Both the position numbers and the translations under genes were made by a program. DNA of 36,130 bases, taken from SOIV01 sp964435925 (GTDB lineage Bacteria; Acidobacteriota; Aminicenantia; Aminicenantales; Aminicenantaceae). Positions 23,391 to 32,622 of this stretch are shown here, piece by piece (position 1 is the first letter of the stretch; each line of letters opens with the position of its first letter). The stretch is taken from contig CAYTBG010000019.1 in the NCBI GenBank assembly GCA_964435925.1, positions 1 to 36,130 on the forward strand. Direction: 5' to 3'. The notes beneath the pieces were generated by a model, which searched no databases, was not told the origin of the DNA, and saw nothing but the letters and a program-made list of their open reading frames with translations.

Positions 23391-26249
23391 CTAGCTTTTC
23401 TTGCTATTTCTTCTTTCGAGCATCCCGATTATTCCGGGTAAAATAATTACAGTTGTCAAAAAACAGGCTCCCACGCCTAAGAAAAGAGCTCCTCCAAGCT
23501 GGCCAAAGCCACGCCATATAGAAAAGACTAAGGAGCCGAATGCAAGCATTGTTGTTAGCGAGGTAAGAAGAATTGCTTTTCCTGTACTCGAATATACTAT
23601 CCGTATTTTGCCTCTTCCTTCATGTCTCCAGCGATGTAGAATATGCACTCCATAATCAATGCCGATACCGATAATCATGGGAAGGCCCATAAAATTCATT
23701 ATAGTCAGCTTCATGCCTGTCAAATGCATAAATCCGACCATCCAGAATACTCCGAGAGCCAGGGGAATCATTGCCATCAAGGAATGGCCTGGATTTCGAT
23801 AATCCACCCACAATAGAAGAAAAACAATGACCAAGGTCAATAATACGGCATTGCGTCCATCACGGCCGATTATTTCAATCAGGGCGCGAAACACAACGGG
23901 CATTCCAGTAGCTTTGTCGCTCACCCGTTCCAAATCATCCGCAAACCTTTTGAGTAACTCTGCATCCTGCCATAAATTGCCTGCGGGAAAGACTGTAACC
24001 AGGAATTGATCTCGCTTTTTGTTGCTGTAACGGTCCAAAATGGATAGGGGTAGTTCATCCTGGCGGATAGATTCGGCCGAGCTCATCTTGATGACGGATT
24101 TTTTAAAATACGATGCGAAATTCTGCTGAAATTCGGATAACCCCTTGGCAGCCGCTGGTATATTTTCCTCCAACAATTGCCGGAATTCCTGAATGATATT
24201 TCTTGAATTCGGATTTTCAGGATCTCCTACAATCTCTTTGCATTTGCTATCCACTTTGTCCTGTCCGCCGAGAAAAGCCATATCTTGAATTTCCATTATA
24301 TTCATCTGGAGACGATCAACTTCGCTGCTTAAGATAGTTAAATCACCCTGGAGCATGGTCTGTTTAATGGCAGTGGACTGGATCTTTTCACGGATCTTTG
24401 CGATAAGGGGAATTCTTTTCTGCTGCTGCTCTTCAGACGGAAGATACAATGAAATGTCCTCAGTGATAGCGACTGGTCCTAACTCACGATAACTTGTGGA
24501 TAATTCACGGGACTGTTTGACATTGTCGGTCAAGACTAACGCATAATCCATGCTTAAATCAAACTTATCCAGAACTGTATCCTGGAGGGCAATGGAAGTG
24601 AGTCCCTTTGGCTCTATATTCATATAATTGTAATCAAAACTGATATTAGATGCTGACCAAATAAGGAGGGAACTTATGACTATTGAAGCAAGGATTGTAA
24701 AGATGTAATGCTTGCTCAGCCATTCACCTGTTCGACCAAGAAATCGGAATGAAATGTCACGCTGAACGATTTGTTTTATGCCTTTCTTTCTCTCATGCTT
24801 TTTATCTATACGGCGTTCCCGAAATACCAGCAGGGACGGTAAAAATAACATGGTGGCTAAAAGAATAGCCAGCAATCCTGTTCCCGTGACCAGACCCATT
24901 TCTTTCATGCCGCGTGAATGACTGATGACCAAGGTTAGGAAAGCGCAAGCTGTCGTTAGCGCTCCGGTCAAAATTCCTTTTCCGCTTTTTAAAAATGTTT
25001 TTTCCATAGCTTCAGCAATGCTGTCCCCTGCAGCCCGCCGTTCTGTTAATCCGGAAATAATATGAATTGAAAAATCTATGCCCAGACCAAGGAGTATCAC
25101 AGCCATCATCTGCGTCATCATATTCAACTGTCCCACCACAATCGCTGCTGTTCCTACGGCCCAAACCAGACCTACGAGGAGATTGGCTATTGCGAAAATG
25201 GGAGCCACCCACATCCGGAAGGAGATCATGAGAAGGAGCAAAATGGCAATTACAGCAATTACAGTGGTGTATCCTAAACTTTGTGTGGAATAAACCATTT
25301 CATCCCGGCCAATAGCTATCATGCCGGTCAGCCCCGCCTTCACATCCGGATAATCCTTTAATAGGCCATCAACAATTGCTTGGGCAGCATCAGCTCCTGT
25401 AACAAGAAGATCTGCATCCATCATCGAGAAGTCTGGAATGGCATTCAAAATAAGGGCCTCTTTATCATATGACAGGAAGTAAGGCTCGCCAAAGAGAAGC
25501 TTATCCACAGCTTGTTGTGTTTCTTCATCTGGGAGTTCTTCTCCTCTGGCTGCTTTTTGCAATTTAAGGACCAGATTCTGAATACCGTCTAAGAATACAA
25601 CAGCCTGGTCTTCTTTCTCGCGGGTGGAGATCGACTCTTCCTGACCTACGTACTCCTTCTCCATGGAATTATTGATATTGAATAACAGACCTGTAATGTT
25701 GGGGTCCATGAAAACATCTTTGGTATTTTTTAAATCTTCTTCTTTGATCAGTATCAATCCATGATTTCTTAAAAAATCGATTTCGGTTTTATAATCCATG
25801 CGCTTAAACAGTTTTTTATCCATCCGGGCTTGAAGCGTTATGATTTCAGATTGAAGTTTTACTATTTTAGAATCGTCATTTTCTTTGGTCTTTAATCGAT
25901 TTATCTTTTTATTGATCTTATCAATCTCCTTCTGGAGTGAATCATTCTTGCTGGTGTCAATGGCGGTTAAGATTCGTGGGGCAAGGTCTTCGGCAAACTC
26001 TTTGATGCGGCTTTCTTCTCCCTGAACGACAACGACAAGACTTGTGGCAGCGGTGAACTCATCAATAATCTTATTGAACTGAATTGTTCTTTTATCACCA
26101 GACGGCAGGAGATCTGACCAGCGCATGGTAAGTTTTAACTGCCCGGCAAAGAAACCAAAAATAATGGTCAAGAGTAAAACAACTAGCAGCATTCTCCATG
26201 GATGATATGCATGCCAGTGGGCCAGTTTCTGAAGCATCTTTTCTCTCAT
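23391..26249 (-). CDS. RND superfamily (MMPL/SSD-type) exporter
   Basis: A 952-residue inner-membrane protein made of two similar halves. TM1 (about 18-38) is followed by a large periplasmic loop with a coiled coil (near 103-145, KEIDKINKKINRLKTKE), then about five TMs (about 325-475, including ILLGLGIDFSIHIISGLTERR). The second half starts with a TM near 515-535, then another loop and five TMs near 795-945 (GIGIDYGVHILHRWRHEGRG). GIDFSIH and GIDYGVH are the sterol-sensing-like segments of MMPL/HpnN-type RND proteins. It is the last gene of a three-gene operon with a beta-barrel and a LolA-like protein, which suggests moving a lipid or lipoprotein-like substrate to the outer membrane. Confidence 0.88.
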   Translation of the reverse strand: MREKMLQKLAHWHAYHPWRMLLVVLLLTIIFGFFAGQLKLTMRWSDLLPSGDKRTIQFNKIIDEFTAATSLVVVVQGEESRIKEFAEDLAPRILTAIDTSKNDSLQKEIDKINKKINRLKTKENDDSKIVKLQSEIITLQARMDKKLFKRMDYKTEIDFLRNHGLILIKEEDLKNTKDVFMDPNITGLLFNINNSMEKEYVGQEESISTREKEDQAVVFLDGIQNLVLKLQKAARGEELPDEETQQAVDKLLFGEPYFLSYDKEALILNAIPDFSMMDADLLVTGADAAQAIVDGLLKDYPDVKAGLTGMIAIGRDEMVYSTQSLGYTTVIAVIAILLLLMISFRMWVAPIFAIANLLVGLVWAVGTAAIVVGQLNMMTQMMAVILLGLGIDFSIHIISGLTERRAAGDSIAEAMEKTFLKSGKGILTGALTTACAFLTLVISHSRGMKEMGLVTGTGLLAILLATMLFLPSLLVFRERRIDKKHERKKGIKQIVQRDISFRFLGRTGEWLSKHYIFTILASIVISSLLIWSASNISFDYNYMNIEPKGLTSIALQDTVLDKFDLSMDYALVLTDNVKQSRELSTSYRELGPVAITEDISLYLPSEEQQQKRIPLIAKIREKIQSTAIKQTMLQGDLTILSSEVDRLQMNIMEIQDMAFLGGQDKVDSKCKEIVGDPENPNSRNIIQEFRQLLEENIPAAAKGLSEFQQNFASYFKKSVIKMSSAESIRQDELPLSILDRYSNKKRDQFLVTVFPAGNLWQDAELLKRFADDLERVSDKATGMPVVFRALIEIIGRDGRNAVLLTLVIVFLLLWVDYRNPGHSLMAMIPLALGVFWMVGFMHLTGMKLTIMNFMGLPMIIGIGIDYGVHILHRWRHEGRGKIRIVYSSTGKAILLTSLTTMLAFGSLVFSIWRGFGQLGGALFLGVGACFLTTVIILPGIIGMLERRNSKKS

Positions 26250-26273
26250 TTTATTCTCCTTTCCCGCTATCGG

Positions 26274-27464
26274 CTAAAAGTAAACACGGACCCTTATCAA
26301 TCCCCCGTTTCCCATTTTCCTGGAAAAAACTTTTCCTTCGCTGCCAAAATTCAAATTCAGATAAGCAAAAATCTCCACATTATCGGAAAAACTGTAATTC
26401 AGAGTTGGGACTAGAGCAAAGCTATTATCCGCTAGACTATAAATAGTTGAAAGTCCAATATTTAGTAAATCCGTGGCTGGGTGCTGGATGAATAGATAAA
26501 TCTGATCCCGGGAGATAGCCTTTTGTTCGGTTGCTAATAACCGCATCCAGTCATTGAGGTTGTATTGTGTGTAGTCCGTCTTACCCAGGGTATTCCGGTA
26601 GTATTCAATCATCAGATAGGTTTGAAAATCAAAGGTGTAATCCGTGCCAACCACAAGTTCGTAGAAATCCTCGGAAATCTCCATCCAGTTATAGGCGTAT
26701 TCAGCCCAGACTCCCAAACCGAGAAGCTCTCCGGCTGTGCTTGCGCCGAGGAGCTTCCGCCTCTCCGGCAGTTCCAGGAAATTCATGCTATCGAAATCAA
26801 ACTGCGTGTAATCATGAAAGCGCCAGATTTTTTCTATGGCGGTCAGAGAGTAATCAAAATGAGAGATTCGTCCCTTGAGCTGAATCAATTTCGCTGAATT
26901 CTCCCAGTTATCCTCAGGTGAGAAAAGGGCTGTGACTGTGTACATAGAGCCCAACGGCACGTCCAGCCGTATGGCATTGTGACCGGGCTGCTCATATGTC
27001 GGGTCGAGCACGTCTTTTATGTTAAAAACGTCCACCGGATTCCAGACATATCCCGTCCCGAGTGAGATCTGCTGTTTGCCCACAGTCAGATCAAAATTCT
27101 TGAAGGAGAGCTTGATGTAGGCATTATCGAGGAAGTGCCGGTTCTCGAACGGAAGAACGTAAAAAGCCTCCATTCCTGGAGGAACCTCAGCAACGGCATC
27201 CGAAGGTAAAAAATCCAGGATGTTCCATCTGGTTTGGCCATGATAAGTGATGTAATCAAAATTTGCGGCAAAGGTAACTTTGTCTGATAAATTGGACTTC
27301 AAGTCCACCCTGAGTTTATTGGAGTAGAGCATCAAGAATTCATTGTTGACCGCAGTTCCCATCGCTTGAGACTCAAAATATCCAAAGATATCCACACTAT
27401 CCTGGGCGAGAAGAGAAGAGAATGCGAAGAGTAGAAATACTAAAGAAATAATTCCTTTTTTCAT
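26274..27464 (-). CDS. Outer-membrane beta-barrel protein of an RND operon
   Basis: 396 residues with a signal peptide (MKKGIISLVFLLFAFSSLLAQ) and then alternating amphipathic strands typical of a porin-like barrel, ending in the outer-membrane signature VRVYF (terminal Phe). Barrel-like stretches include LRVDLKSNLSDKVTFAANFD, AYIKLSFKNFDLTVGKQQI and IEIFAYLNLNFGS-like strands near the C-terminus. ATG overlaps the preceding LolA-like gene stop by 4 bp and the RND gene starts 24 bp after its end. It may form the outer-membrane exit or receptor of the system. Comparable RND neighbourhoods elsewhere carry DUF1302-type barrels; this one is not assigned to that family. Confidence 0.8.
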   Translation of the reverse strand: MKKGIISLVFLLFAFSSLLAQDSVDIFGYFESQAMGTAVNNEFLMLYSNKLRVDLKSNLSDKVTFAANFDYITYHGQTRWNILDFLPSDAVAEVPPGMEAFYVLPFENRHFLDNAYIKLSFKNFDLTVGKQQISLGTGYVWNPVDVFNIKDVLDPTYEQPGHNAIRLDVPLGSMYTVTALFSPEDNWENSAKLIQLKGRISHFDYSLTAIEKIWRFHDYTQFDFDSMNFLELPERRKLLGASTAGELLGLGVWAEYAYNWMEISEDFYELVVGTDYTFDFQTYLMIEYYRNTLGKTDYTQYNLNDWMRLLATEQKAISRDQIYLFIQHPATDLLNIGLSTIYSLADNSFALVPTLNYSFSDNVEIFAYLNLNFGSEGKVFSRKMGNGGLIRVRVYF

Positions 27465-28222
27465 TTTTTCAATTCCCTTTCTGTAAACACCTTGTCATCC
27501 AATGGGACATTATATTTCACTTCCAGGAATTCCATTTCCGTTTGAGTGTTGTCGTTTTTGTTGATCATCAGCACCTTCATCGCCGTCGGAATGCCATCGA
27601 TGATGCGGATATCACTCTCAACCATTCTCTTTTGCCAAAGAGTTGGGTCATCCTCGTCATAATAATCGATAACCACAGGAACGAAATTCTCTTTAATCAC
27701 CCACATGATTAATCTGGAATAGGAAACGTCACCGTCCGGTTTGCGGGTAAGCTCCAGCTTGTAGCAGTCATATCCCTCCATTTTTTCATCTTTAAGTCTT
27801 TTTGAACTAAAATCGTTGATAAAAGCGTCTCCACTCCCCATATCCTCGTAGGAAAAATCGCTGCCCTGCATCTTCTGTTTTTTGGCATGGGAGGCCAGCT
27901 TTCGAACGCGCTGGGTCCGGGGAAAATACATCCAGATGTCATCGGCATTATTCAGCATCAACACGGCCTGCCCCTTCACACGCCCCGGTTCCAGATAACG
28001 CACAAGGTTTTTCTCTCCTTTGTTTTTGCTCCACGACTCAGAGATAAAAGTGCGCTTTTGGCCTGAGGTTGTCACGATGGTCATTTTTGCTTTTGAGTAA
28101 CTCGTATCGATGCTGAACAGGTCGTTGACTTTCAGGATAATATCTTCACCTGTCAGCTCCTGGCTGAATAGACCTGTAGTCAGAAGCAATACAATCAATC
28201 CTAAAAGCATTGTTTTTTTCAT
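27461..28222 (-). CDS. LolA-like outer-membrane lipoprotein-sorting protein
   Basis: 253 residues from ATG 28222, which has ggagg 8 nt upstream; a TTG 42 nt further up gives an unlikely N-terminus. A signal peptide (MKKTMLLGLIVLLLTTGLFS) is followed by a LolA/LppX-type half-barrel: DTSYSKAKMTIVTTSGQKRT, RYLEPGRVKGQAVLML, DDIWMYFPRTQRVRKLASH, GSDFSYEDMGSGD, YDCYKLEL and MVESDIRIIDGIPTAMKVLM. This is the pattern of the periplasmic proteins annotated as outer membrane lipoprotein-sorting protein that sit beside RND/MMPL exporters. It probably shuttles a hydrophobic cargo between the RND pump and the outer membrane. First gene of the operon. Confidence 0.87.
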   Translation of the reverse strand: MKKTMLLGLIVLLLTTGLFSQELTGEDIILKVNDLFSIDTSYSKAKMTIVTTSGQKRTFISESWSKNKGEKNLVRYLEPGRVKGQAVLMLNNADDIWMYFPRTQRVRKLASHAKKQKMQGSDFSYEDMGSGDAFINDFSSKRLKDEKMEGYDCYKLELTRKPDGDVSYSRLIMWVIKENFVPVVIDYYDEDDPTLWQKRMVESDIRIIDGIPTAMKVLMINKNDNTQTEMEFLEVKYNVPLDDKVFTERELKK

Positions 28223-28253
28223 CAAAATTCCTCCATAGATTCTAGTGGCTAAT

Positions 28254-28271
28254 TGACTGACCAATCGCTCA
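28254..28271. promoter_or_regulatory. Operator-like palindrome over the transcription start
   Basis: tgactgaccaatcgctca is an imperfect dyad (tga...tca ends, 5 of 9 positions symmetric) placed directly downstream of the -10 box. It resembles TetR-family operators of the TGACTGACC type, and RND operons are often TetR-repressed. No TetR gene is in the window. Confidence 0.4.
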
Positions 28272-28272
28272 T

Positions 28273-28301
28273 AATATACAAAACAAAAATAAAATTGTTA
28301 A
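28273..28301 (-). promoter_or_regulatory. Sigma-70 promoter of the LolA-like/barrel/RND operon
   Basis: On the minus strand TTAACA (28296-28301) is followed by 17 nt and TATATT (28273-28278), giving a start of transcription near 28266 and a leader of about 45 nt before ATG 28222. The rest of the 376-bp gap to the helicase gene (28302-28598) shows no gene; it has a purine-rich run near 28395-28420. Confidence 0.65.
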
Positions 28302-28598
28302 GTTTTTTTCAGATGTTGTCCCAAATAAATTTAATTAAAAGATTATATTAGAATTTTAAAAATAGACGCTTTAAGGAGAGAAGCAGCCTGATAAAAAGAG
28401 AAAAAAGAAAAAAAAGAAGTATAGCCTAAAGCTGGAGATCGTTTTTGAGTATTAGCTGCTCAGTTTTTTTCGTCCTGTGATATCCCACCTTCACCTATGA
28501 TACCCCATTCTGCTTGCCAGACCCATTTTCCTCCGGATAAGGGCAATCCTCGTCGTTAATTCACTGATTTATTAATTTTCCTGGATAAGTCAGGTTTT

Positions 28599-29867
28599 TT
28601 AAGCCATGAAATATTTTGATCTGTCTTGACTTTTATTCCTCTGCTGATTTCTGGAGTTGAAATTGGCTCGATTATTTTTTCTTGATCCATTGTTTCGAGG
28701 TTTATTTCTGGGGCTGAATCCTAAGCTCATGTCCGTTGCAAAAAGATCAATGTCCGCCGTTTGAACAGGAATCTTCATTCCTATAAAAGATTCGATGGCC
28801 TCGAGGTGATCAGCCGTGCCTTCGCTGGCCAATGATATAGCCTTGCCAAAATTTCCAGCGCGGGCCGTCCGTCCGATCCGATGCACATAATTTTCGCGAT
28901 CCTGGGGAAGATCGTAGTTGATGACCATATCCAGGTTATCAATATGGAGCCCTCGGGCAGCAACATCCGTTGCGACCAGAAGAGCGAACTTCCCAGCCAT
29001 GAACTCCTCAATAATCTTCAATCTTTGGCTCTGGGGAAGGTCCCCGGTCAGATGCCGACTGCGGAACCCGTTGTGTTGGAGTTTCTTTGACAGGCGGAAA
29101 GCGACGTGCCGCATATTCGTGAAAATCAAGGCATTATGGGGAGCTTGAGCCTTGAGAATGCCCAGCATGAGATTCATCTTAATATGGCTTTTCACATAGT
29201 AGAGTTCTTGAAAAATCGTATCCACCGTCAGCTGTTCCGGAGTGACTTCGATGAAGAACGGACGGTTCATGTGCTCGACGGCAATTTTTCTGGAGACGCG
29301 GTTCAATGTCGCGCTGAATAGCATGTTCTGCCGGGCTTGACGGGGAGGCATTTTTTGAAGAAGCTTTTTGATGTCTGGAAGAAATCCCATGTCGAACAAG
29401 CGATCGGCCTCGTCGATGACCAGGATTCCGGTATTTTTCAGGTTTAAATAGCCTCTTTTGCTTAAATCCAGCAACCTTCCTGGCGTGCCGATGGCTATGT
29501 CCAGGCCTTTTCTCAATAAAGCCAGCTGGCGAGTGTAGCCCACACCGCCGTAAAAACTGCCGATCACGAACTCCAGATGGAAGTTCAAAAGCTTCGCTTC
29601 TTTTTCAATCTGAACAGCCAGTTCCCGGGTCGGCACAATAATCAGCGCCATTTTTCTTTTGAGCATTCTATCATAGAGCATGCGTTCAAACAGCGTGACC
29701 AGGAACGCGGCGGTTTTGCCGGTTCCGGTTTGGGATTGAACGGCCACGTCCAAGCCCTGAAGTGTTTTTGCCAGAGTTTGTTCTTGGACCGCTGTCATTT
29801 CTCTATATCCTCTGTCCATGATTCCATGCAGAAGACGGGACTCGAGTTTCAATTCGTTAAAATTCAT
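28599..29867 (-). CDS. DEAD-box RNA helicase (RhlE/RhlB type)
   Basis: A 422-residue ATP-dependent RNA helicase. Motifs in order: Q motif (Gln28 in MTAVQEQTL), motif I SQTGTGKT (45-52), Ia PTRELA, Ib TPGR (128-131), II DEAD (152-155), III SAT (185-187), IV LIFTNMR, V VATDVAARGLHI, VI HRIGRTARAG (329-338). The C-terminus (about 390-422) is an Asn/Arg/Gln-rich disordered tail, typical of RNA-binding extensions in RhlE-like helicases involved in cold adaptation or ribosome assembly. ATG 29867 overlaps no neighbour. It appears to be a stand-alone gene. Confidence 0.93.
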   Translation of the reverse strand: MNFNELKLESRLLHGIMDRGYREMTAVQEQTLAKTLQGLDVAVQSQTGTGKTAAFLVTLFERMLYDRMLKRKMALIIVPTRELAVQIEKEAKLLNFHLEFVIGSFYGGVGYTRQLALLRKGLDIAIGTPGRLLDLSKRGYLNLKNTGILVIDEADRLFDMGFLPDIKKLLQKMPPRQARQNMLFSATLNRVSRKIAVEHMNRPFFIEVTPEQLTVDTIFQELYYVKSHIKMNLMLGILKAQAPHNALIFTNMRHVAFRLSKKLQHNGFRSRHLTGDLPQSQRLKIIEEFMAGKFALLVATDVAARGLHIDNLDMVINYDLPQDRENYVHRIGRTARAGNFGKAISLASEGTADHLEAIESFIGMKIPVQTADIDLFATDMSLGFSPRNKPRNNGSRKNNRANFNSRNQQRNKSQDRSKYFMA

Positions 29868-30121
29868 TTATTTGCCTTTTTATTTGATTAAAACATGAGG
29901 GGATGAATGCCAGAGGAAATTATCGTTCAGAAGGGAAAAACAATTTGCCTTGACTATTTCCTACCATATGTTTGATTTTGCAGTATACCCTATGCTCAGA
30001 TATTTAGCAAGTAAAATTATTTGATTTACACTATCCGTTGAGCTCTCATGAGAACGATAAAATGAATGCAGTTACTGGAATGGACGCCGCTCATTCCAAA
30101 GAAGACAACCTCTTTTAATGA

Positions 30122-30496
30122 TTAATTTTTGATTGGCTCTTTTCGAAAACGAATATTGTATTTTTTTATTTTTTCGTGCAGCGTGGTGTATTTTAGGCCC
30201 AAGGATTTTGCTGCATTTTTTATATCTCCATTTAATTGAGATAACGTTCTGATTAATATGGCCTTCTCCACCATGTTCATCAGTTCCTTTAGAGGAACTC
30301 TTTGTGTCGAACTAAAATATTTTATGAAGAGCTTAAAGCTTTTCATCACGAATTCTTCCCTTTCCCCTTCATCCAAAAAATCTAAGCTTAATTTATCACC
30401 ATTTTCGAGTTCAAAAATTACTTCAGCGTTGCGCCTCTGGTATAACAAATTGGATTGCTCAGCAATTACTTTTTCTCTAGCCATCGCTTCATCCAT
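30122..30496 (-). CDS. Fis-type helix-turn-helix regulator
   Basis: 124 residues. The C-terminal 50 (PLKELMNMVEKAILIRTLSQ, then NGDIKNAAKSLGLKYTTLHEKIKKYNI) form a Fis-type HTH as found at the end of NtrC-family activators. The N-terminal 75 residues (VIFELENGDKLSLDFL) do not include an AAA+ ATPase or receiver domain, so it cannot activate sigma-54 polymerase by itself. It might be a stand-alone DNA-bending or regulatory protein. It lies 27 bp downstream of the NTF2-like gene, in the same direction, in an operon headed by a sigma-54 promoter. The ribosome site is weak. Confidence 0.75.
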   Translation of the reverse strand: MDEAMAREKVIAEQSNLLYQRRNAEVIFELENGDKLSLDFLDEGEREEFVMKSFKLFIKYFSSTQRVPLKELMNMVEKAILIRTLSQLNGDIKNAAKSLGLKYTTLHEKIKKYNIRFRKEPIKN

Positions 30497-30523
30497 TCTT
30501 TTTTAGAAAATTTTATTTTCTTT

Positions 30524-30967
30524 TTAATGATGAAAATAGATTTTGTCGGTGATGCGCCATCCTTCGGAAAACTTGAGAAGGAAAAGGTAGTCGGTATAAA
30601 TGTGCTTATTCCCTCTCATGAATTTGATCTTGACCATAGCGGCATTTCCGGTGATATCTATCAGCGGATATTCGAAGCTGGTTTTTTCTTTCGGGGGGTA
30701 GTGTCCTTCTGCTTTACGCTTTTTGATGATCTCTATCCATCGGGAAATTGGAAGCACGGATAGTTTCCTGTCATTGATCCCTTTCAGGCTGAAATCTTCA
30801 TGAAAACCTTTCTTGACGGCTTCCGCATCTCCGACATTGCAGATTCCATTCAAATAAGCATCTTCGATGATCTTGATGACAGCTGCTTTTTCCGCCGCCT
30901 CATCCGCAGCTATTAAGCAAGTAACAAAAACCAATCCCAGAATCAAAACAAATGTTTTTTTAATCAT
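30524..30967 (-). CDS. Exported NTF2-like (putative lumazine-binding type) protein
   Basis: 147 residues with a signal peptide (MIKKTFVLILGLVFVTCLIAA) followed by an NTF2-like alpha+beta fold: helices with AAVIKIIEDAYLNGICNVGD and KKGFHEDFSLKG, then strands SFEYPLIDITGNAAMVKIKF, YTDYLFLLKF and GWRITDKIYFHH. This matches the putative lumazine-binding group that often annotates small periplasmic proteins; true ligand binding is not shown. It is preceded by a sigma-54 promoter at 31046-31061 and followed by the Fis-type gene. Confidence 0.8.
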   Translation of the reverse strand: MIKKTFVLILGLVFVTCLIAADEAAEKAAVIKIIEDAYLNGICNVGDAEAVKKGFHEDFSLKGINDRKLSVLPISRWIEIIKKRKAEGHYPPKEKTSFEYPLIDITGNAAMVKIKFMRGNKHIYTDYLFLLKFSEGWRITDKIYFHH

Positions 30968-31045
30968 CTATTTTTCCTTTCATTTTATTTGGTTTATCTG
31001 CATTTATATAAACAGCAATTAGGGGATTCCATATTATTTTTCTTA

Positions 31046-31061
31046 TGCAAAAAATATGCCA
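31046..31061 (-). promoter_or_regulatory. Sigma-54 promoter for NTF2-like/Fis operon
   Basis: On the minus strand the sequence is TGGCATATTTTTTGCA, with GG and GC separated by 10 nt as in the -24/-12 consensus (TGGCACG-N4-TTGCW). It is about 80 nt before ATG 30967. Confidence 0.75.
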
Positions 31062-31617
31062 ATTAAATCAGACTGGAACTGATACAGAGCTTTCTAGCCT
31101 AAATTCCGCATAATGACCGCAAAGATTGATGATAAAAAAATTGAAAATATTAGATATCAACAGCTTAGCAACAGAGAATAATTTTATAAAACGTGATCAT
31201 CCTTAAGAAATAATCACATCAGGATTCAGCTATTTTCCACCCTCCACAATCCTCGTTGAATCATGGCTTAAAAGGATTAGATTGCCTAATTTTTTAGCAT
31301 TTATACGCGCAGAAAAATACAAAAATCCTGGAACTTATTGAAAATAAATTGGATAGAGGACGCATATTAGATTTGTCTAATTTTCATACATCTTAAGAAA
31401 TAATCCTCACTAGGTTTTCTCTCTTGATCTTATATTTATCGATTTTGCTATCCAATTTCTGATGTGTAACATAATAGGTTCTCCCTCTTCTCAAAGCTGT
31501 TTTTTGTTGATTTTCTTATATTTAGCTTGATTATTGACGATGGGCCCAAGATGTAAGCCAACAGAGATTTTTCCATAAATTTTCAAAAAGGCTATCTGTC
31601 AAACCCTTATGATTCAA
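31062..31617. other. AT-rich intergenic stretch without a gene
   Basis: No convincing ORF or RNA gene on either strand. It lies between two divergent sigma-54 promoters. The words ttaagaaataatc occur twice (near 31203 and 31390) and could be activator sites, but the match is short. Confidence 0.5.
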
Positions 31618-31633
31618 TGGCATATTTCTTGCA
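31618..31633 (+). promoter_or_regulatory. Sigma-54 promoter upstream of the metalloprotease-like gene
   Basis: TGGCATATTTCTTGCA with exact GG-N10-GC spacing. It lies about 200 nt before the coding start at 31834, leaving a long leader with no visible gene. Confidence 0.7.
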
Positions 31634-31833
31634 TTAAAGCTGAATGATGATTCACTTAAAACCAAATAATTTAGTTGCTAATAGAAAAAAAATTCAATTT
31701 CAAAGGCGCACTCCTGATGCAATTTTTGAATTCGGAAATGAGGCAAGAAATATAATATTCATTTCGGTAAGGAACCAAGCGAAGAATTATTGGAGTCTGA
31801 AATTATCGACTGAATTATGAACTGATATGCCAA

Positions 31834-32622
31834 GTGGCCGAAATGCGAAACTCGAAGTTATTAAAAGCATATTTACTGCTAGTTGTAACATTAACCAGTT
31901 ACTCTAGAGTTTTAAGAATTGAATCAGAAATTTACTCAAACGTAGAATTCAAATCCGATTTTCAATATCGATATAGACATACAGGAGATAAGATAACAAT
32001 CGAAAGTTTGTTGGCTGAAGTATGGACTTCCGAATTTCTAAGGAAAAACGAACTACTTGAGAAAGAAATTCTTAATAATAATTACGGTGTATTTCGTGGA
32101 GGCAATAAATCATCTTCCTTTGAAAAGCATCGTGCTCATTATATGAAAATACAAGGGCAAAAAGATAAAGTGATGCTAAACACACGTCTTTTCATTCATT
32201 TTGCTTTTAGTTCTAATAGAATGAAAGTACACAGAACATTAGATAGAAGAGTTGAAGCTACCCTTATACATGAGTTGTTCCATGACTTCTGGCATAACAT
32301 ATTAGATGAAAGAAAAAAATTACTGTTTTCGATCGAGACAGAGATATTTTTTTTAGAGGCAATGATGGCTGAGAAAAAACAAGATAAGGTGATGTTTTTG
32401 AGAAATGCTGGATTAAACGAGCCATCCAAAGATGACTTTAAACCTTATGATGAATTGCAAGATCTAAAAGTGAATTACACAGATCAGAAATTTTTCGGCA
32501 CTGAACTGTATTCAATAATTGCTGACAGGGCATTTTCAGGAAAAATAATCATACCGAAACAGCTCAGGAAGTTCTATTACGGCATCTTATCAGAATCAGC
32601 CCTCAATAAAAACACAATATGA
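31834..32622 (+). CDS. Putative zinc-metalloprotease-like protein, membrane anchored
   Basis: 262 residues from GTG 31834; ATG 31843 is an alternative and neither has a good ribosome site. A hydrophobic segment near 9-22 suggests a signal anchor. Residues 146-154 read HELFHDFWH, an HExxH zinc motif with a third His four residues on (H146, E147, H150, H154); a Glu-rich helix follows (ETEIFFLEAMMAE), from which a third ligand could come. I recognise no family beyond this motif. The stop overlaps the ankyrin gene start in ATGA, so the two are translationally coupled and probably act together. Base composition is more AT-rich than the core genes. Confidence 0.6.
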   Translation: MAEMRNSKLLKAYLLLVVTLTSYSRVLRIESEIYSNVEFKSDFQYRYRHTGDKITIESLLAEVWTSEFLRKNELLEKEILNNNYGVFRGGNKSSSFEKHRAHYMKIQGQKDKVMLNTRLFIHFAFSSNRMKVHRTLDRRVEATLIHELFHDFWHNILDERKKLLFSIETEIFFLEAMMAEKKQDKVMFLRNAGLNEPSKDDFKPYDELQDLKVNYTDQKFFGTELYSIIADRAFSGKIIIPKQLRKFYYGILSESALNKNTI

